Both the position numbers and the translations under genes were made by a program. The notes under the pieces were generated by a model. The model did not search any database and was not told where the DNA came from. It worked only from the letters and a program-made list of their open reading frames with translations. From an uncultured Bacilli bacterium (GTDB lineage: Bacteria; Bacillota_I; Bacilli_A; RF39; UBA660): 15,914 nucleotides of DNA. Shown here in pieces: positions 12,966-15,914 of the stretch (within the stretch, counting starts at the first letter, position 1; the number at the start of each line of letters is the position of its first letter). The stretch spans positions 1 through 15,914 of the forward strand of contig CANRGW010000012.1 in assembly GCA_947630205.1 (NCBI GenBank), read 5' to 3'.

Positions 12966-14315
12966 TTATTTACTTTCCAATTCCGAAATTACTTGATAAT
13001 CACTATAAGGAATTTTTTTATCTTCAATTAACATATATTCATCACTTCCCTTACCTAATATCAAAACAATATCTTTAGAAGTTGCTATTTTAAGAGCATA
13101 TTCAATAGCATCCCTTCTTGAAATTATTCTTAAATAATTCGTCTTTTTCGTATCCTTTAACATATCATCAATAATATCATTAGGATTTTCAAATCTTGGA
13201 TCATCCATTGTAAAAATTACTAGTTTAGAATACTTTAAAACAATTTTTCCTATTTCACTTCTTTTTTCCTTATATCTTCCCCCAGCACATCCTAAAACAG
13301 TGATAATATTTTTATTCCACTTATGAAAAAACTTTAAAACATTAAGTGTTGCATTAATGGTATGAGCATAATCAACAACTACTTTTTTCTTAATATCAGG
13401 AATTACTTCCATTCTTCCTTTTACCCCTTTTATATTTTTAAATCTTGCTAAAATATCATCCATTTCATAACCTAAAACCGTCATTGTAAGAATAATTGCT
13501 GCTACATTGTAAACATTAAATTTACCTAATAAATGATATTCTAATTTATAATTTTTACCTTGATATTTAAACCATATAATACTTTTATCAAAATAAAGTT
13601 TATATTTTAAAATTCTTAAAGTTGCATCTTTTTTAAAACCATAAGAATAAGATGTATGAGAGCAATTTTTTAATTTAAAATAATATTTACTATCTCTATT
13701 TAAAATGACTATTTGACTATTTTTAAATAATTCCATCTTACATTCTAAATAATTAGCAAAAGTTTTATGTTTATCTAAATGTTCTTTGGTAATATTTGTA
13801 AATATTCCTATCATAAAAGGAAGTTTTCCAATTCTTTTTGTTAAATACGCTTCACTTGATACTTCCATGACAATATTTTGAAAATTATTATCTCGCGTTT
13901 TTTGAAAACAATCATATAAAGTATCTAAAGATGGAGTTGTATTATTTAAAGGATAAGTTTTCTTTTTTATTTCAAAACCGTTAGTGCCAATTCTTGGACA
14001 ATTTAATAAATCACTTAAAACTGTTGCAATAGTTGTTTTACCATCAGTTCCTGTTATACCAATTAATTGAATATCTTTTAAAGGATAATTATAATATTCA
14101 TTAAAAATATTAATAATTTCTTGTTCTAAATTTTCTACTTTCAAAATCTTTTTCTTCTTTAAAGAATAATCTTGATCTGTTATTACAAGAGAACATTTTT
14201 TCTTTAAGGCATCTTCAATATATTTATTTCTATCTTCTACTCCTCCAAATGGTATAAAAATATCGCCTTTTTTAATATCTTTAGAATTTAAAACTATTTT
14301 CTTTCTTTTAGACAT
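12966..14315 (-). CDS. murE: UDP-MurNAc-tripeptide synthetase MurE
   Basis: Adds the third stem-peptide residue to UDP-MurNAc-L-Ala-D-Glu with ATP. The 449-residue protein is shorter than the usual 480-500, mostly through a compact N-terminal domain. The Mur-ligase ATP loop is GITGTDGKTT (86-95, with D where N is usual). NTTPS (125-129), EVSSEAY (151-157) and the carbamylated-lysine site ECKMELF (Lys193) are present, as are VVDYAHT and LGCAGGRYKEKR in the C-terminal domain. The residue-selecting motif reads DDPR (371-374), close to the DNPR of meso-diaminopimelate enzymes. Meso-DAP is the best guess, but the N-to-D change leaves doubt. GKGSDEY (421-427) replaces the usual GKGHE. Start ATG follows GGTGATT. 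It is first in a murE-mraY unit. Confidence 0.92.
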   Translation of the reverse strand: MSKRKKIVLNSKDIKKGDIFIPFGGVEDRNKYIEDALKKKCSLVITDQDYSLKKKKILKVENLEQEIINIFNEYYNYPLKDIQLIGITGTDGKTTIATVLSDLLNCPRIGTNGFEIKKKTYPLNNTTPSLDTLYDCFQKTRDNNFQNIVMEVSSEAYLTKRIGKLPFMIGIFTNITKEHLDKHKTFANYLECKMELFKNSQIVILNRDSKYYFKLKNCSHTSYSYGFKKDATLRILKYKLYFDKSIIWFKYQGKNYKLEYHLLGKFNVYNVAAIILTMTVLGYEMDDILARFKNIKGVKGRMEVIPDIKKKVVVDYAHTINATLNVLKFFHKWNKNIITVLGCAGGRYKEKRSEIGKIVLKYSKLVIFTMDDPRFENPNDIIDDMLKDTKKTNYLRIISRRDAIEYALKIATSKDIVLILGKGSDEYMLIEDKKIPYSDYQVISELESK

Positions 14316-14340
14316 ATAATCACCATGGTAATTTATGTCA

Positions 14341-14366
14341 AAAGAAAAAGGACACTTAGGCCCTTT
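14341..14366 (-). terminator. Terminator between the DUF4097 gene and murE
   Basis: On the minus strand AAAGGGC (14366-14360) pairs with GTCCTTT (14353-14347), with one G-U pair and a 6-nt loop, followed by TTTTTCTTTT. It ends the liaF-like/DUF4097 unit 25 bases before the murE start. Confidence 0.7.
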
Positions 14367-14416
14367 CCTTATAAGAAATACATTTTTTTATTTTTCCACT
14401 TTTTTGTTAATAACTT

Positions 14417-15241
14417 TTAGTCTTGGCTTTGAAGAAAATTGATATTTATTTTACCTATTCCTGATGATGCATCAATTAGATTACTACCTATTCCTAAAGC
14501 TTCATTATCTTTTAATTTTTCTCCATCATAGATAACACTGGCAATTCCTTTTCTTGCTCTTACTTTGTAATCTTCTTTATTACCAATTACTGTTATATCC
14601 ATAGCACCTACTCCAGACTCAAGCATTGTACTACCAGTTAATTTAGCCGTTAAGGAAGATTTTCCAACTCCCATATCAAACTTGGTATTATTCAAACTAC
14701 CGTTTTTAATATTAAAAGAACCTACTCCTCCTTCAATATCACCTCGACTTAAAACAACTAAATTAGAAATATAAGTGCTACCTGCTCCCAAATTCAAATC
14801 TAAATCATAACATTCTAAACTAGCAATTTCTACTCGACCAGCATCAGCATCAATATCTACTTCATTAAAAACTTTAGAAACAGGCATATAAATTATTACT
14901 TCATAATCTTTATAGTTACCTAAAAGTTTCTTTTTTTCTTCTTCAATAATTAACTTATGGTCTTCTTCCAAAATTTTAATTTCATCATTGTTAGTTTCAA
15001 CTTTTAATTCTTGCCCATTTTTAATTAGCAAATTAGTATAAGAAAGTTCTATTTCAATATTTTGAATATCATAATTATCTTGAACAAATAAATTTTTATT
15101 ACTTTCTTTAATATCATCATCTAAAGGGATAAAACCAAAGAAAGAATTTATTCCTAAAAAGACAAAAAACATGATACCTACAATAAGAAGAATTCCTAAA
15201 GAAATACCTACACCTTTAATAACTTTTTGACCAGTTGTCAT
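14417..15241 (-). CDS. DUF4097-type membrane-anchored beta-repeat protein
   Basis: This 274-residue protein has one N-terminal membrane helix (about 12-34) and a long domain with repeated short beta strands. It is rich in G-x-G, D and N turns (GAGSTYISNL, GGVGSFNIKNGSL, GVGKSSLTAKL, GVGAMDITVIG). This is the pattern of the DUF4097 'putative adhesin' beta-helix family, which includes LiaG-like proteins. The bulk probably lies outside the membrane. Its ATG overlaps the stop of the LiaF-like gene (ATGA), with GGAGG upstream in that gene. The pairing of the two types recalls Lia-style envelope-stress loci, so a part in sensing or countering cell-envelope damage is inferred. No sensor kinase or regulator is in the window. 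Confidence 0.82.
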   Translation of the reverse strand: MTTGQKVIKGVGISLGILLIVGIMFFVFLGINSFFGFIPLDDDIKESNKNLFVQDNYDIQNIEIELSYTNLLIKNGQELKVETNNDEIKILEEDHKLIIEEEKKKLLGNYKDYEVIIYMPVSKVFNEVDIDADAGRVEIASLECYDLDLNLGAGSTYISNLVVLSRGDIEGGVGSFNIKNGSLNNTKFDMGVGKSSLTAKLTGSTMLESGVGAMDITVIGNKEDYKVRARKGIASVIYDGEKLKDNEALGIGSNLIDASSGIGKININFLQSQD

Positions 15242-15795
15242 TTAATATCAACTCCTCCAAATAAACAAGTTGCTTCTATATAAATAATTTTCTTAGCATC
15301 TATGCTTTTCTTTTTATTAGAAACACCTCCAAAAAGAGAATTAGAAACAACTTTAATTAAACAATCATCAGGAACTAAAATAGTAATACCTCCAAAGATT
15401 GCTTCTACTTTAATGATATTTTCTTTTTTTAAATCACATTCTCTTAAATCAAGTTTAATATCTCCAAAAACAGAAGTTAAATGACAATTTTCAAATTTTT
15501 CCTTAGCAAAATTTAAGTTTTGACTAGAAAAAGTAGCCGCATATTCTTTTAAATTATTATCAGTCTTTAAAGTAAATGATTTCTTAAAAGTATTTTTAAA
15601 TATTAAATATAAACCTATTAAAACCAAGATAATTGGTAAAAATAATTTCCATATAGTTTGAAAATTAATAATATTTCTTGCTGATAAGAATAATAATATA
15701 CCTATTAAAAGAATTATCAAGTTAGATATTTTTTCTCTTTCTGATACTAAACCAATTAAACTAGGAACTATTAAAAATAAAGTTTGAAAATACAA
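15238..15795 (-). CDS. LiaF-like membrane protein
   Basis: This 185-residue protein has an N-terminal membrane part of about three helices (roughly 3-17, 25-40, 50-66). The C-terminal domain of the LiaF family follows, seen as repeated hydrophobic-FG-G turns: SVFGDIKLDL, AIFGGITILVPDD, SLFGGVSNKK and CLFGGVDIK at the very end. In Bacillus LiaF holds the LiaS kinase inactive until wall antibiotics act, so a similar brake or sensor role is possible here. The TTG start at 15795 is the only start codon between the upstream stop and the first helix and has a poor SD, so the true start is uncertain. It ends in TGA overlapping the DUF4097 gene. Confidence 0.8.
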   Translation of the reverse strand: MYFQTLFLIVPSLIGLVSEREKISNLIILLIGILLFLSARNIINFQTIWKLFLPIILVLIGLYLIFKNTFKKSFTLKTDNNLKEYAATFSSQNLNFAKEKFENCHLTSVFGDIKLDLRECDLKKENIIKVEAIFGGITILVPDDCLIKVVSNSLFGGVSNKKKSIDAKKIIYIEATCLFGGVDIK

Positions 15796-15835
15796 CTTTT
15801 CATCTAATGATAACTTGTTTTTTGGGCTTTTTTAA

Positions 15836-15841
15836 AGTATA
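15836..15841 (-). promoter_or_regulatory. Possible -10 box for the liaF-like unit
   Basis: TATACT lies on the minus strand about 40 bases before the TTG start. A convincing -35 is not seen at 17 bp. The remaining sequence to the window end (15842-15914) is A/T-rich with no gene visible. Confidence 0.35.
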
Positions 15842-15914
15842 ATATATATAAAGAGATAAATAATACTAAATATAGCCTTTTTAATGAGAAAAAATATAAA
15901 AAAAATTAATAACT

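Noticed and set aside
14324..14341. Perfect TTGACA just upstream of murE
   Set aside because: A 17-bp spacing would put the -10 (TATATG) over the start codon, so it cannot give a normal mRNA for murE.
15302..15484. 60-codon plus-strand ORF
   Set aside because: It is antisense to the LiaF-like coding sequence, has no SD and encodes nothing recognisable. It is a shadow of the real gene.

Overview
The window is a very AT-rich chromosomal segment that looks like a low-GC Bacillota. The closest fit by gene content is a Bacilli or Erysipelotrichia-like lineage, probably uncultured. It carries a full set of wall-building functions (MurE, MraY, an FtsW/RodA-type SEDS protein, a LiaF-like protein and a PrsA-like lipoprotein). 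Shine-Dalgarno (SD) sites are strong, many rho-independent terminators are visible, and UGA is used as a stop (rimM and the liaF-like gene both end in TGA within ATGA overlaps). A Mycoplasma-type code is therefore unlikely. No insertion sequence, prophage, tRNA, rRNA or CRISPR array was seen.

Layout. At 1-216 (minus) there is a structured, apparently non-coding transcript or 5' leader with its own promoter, a hairpin with a poly-G loop and a terminator. It may serve a gene beyond the left edge. At 311-2218 (minus) lies an unusual sigma-70 family protein with a changed region 2.3/2.4 and a long C-terminal extension. Two tiny membrane-peptide genes (2424-2655, minus) resemble the YjcZ-type tiny transmembrane proteins of spore formers. 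On the plus strand follow a PrsA-like foldase lipoprotein and a calcineurin-like phosphoesterase, each with its own terminator. The block 8026-4967 (minus) is an operon-like run: SpoU/TrmH-family RNA methyltransferase, rimM, trmD, an unknown protein, a VanZ-like protein and secG. Several of these genes overlap or abut.

At 8161-9564 (plus) a good promoter drives two adjacent paralogous genes of unknown function, followed by a terminator and then the ftsW/rodA-type gene. Between that gene and the next there is a separate small transcription unit (about 10792-10945, plus). It has a clear sigma-A promoter, three tandem 34-36 nt modules that can each fold as an H-type pseudoknot, and a terminator. 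It contains no ORF and has no downstream gene on its strand. From 15795 back to 11016 (minus) come a LiaF-like protein, a DUF4097-type membrane-anchored beta protein, murE, mraY and an SDR oxidoreductase.

How the genes work together. murE, mraY and ftsW supply and polymerise lipid-linked peptidoglycan precursors. The LiaF-like and DUF4097 pair probably sense or answer envelope stress. PrsA folds exported proteins delivered through SecYEG (SecG is encoded here). trmD, rimM and the SpoU-family enzyme serve tRNA and ribosome maturation. The best candidates for undescribed biology are the three-module pseudoknot RNA at 10792-10945, the multi-HTH sigma factor at 311-2218, and the structured leader at the left edge.
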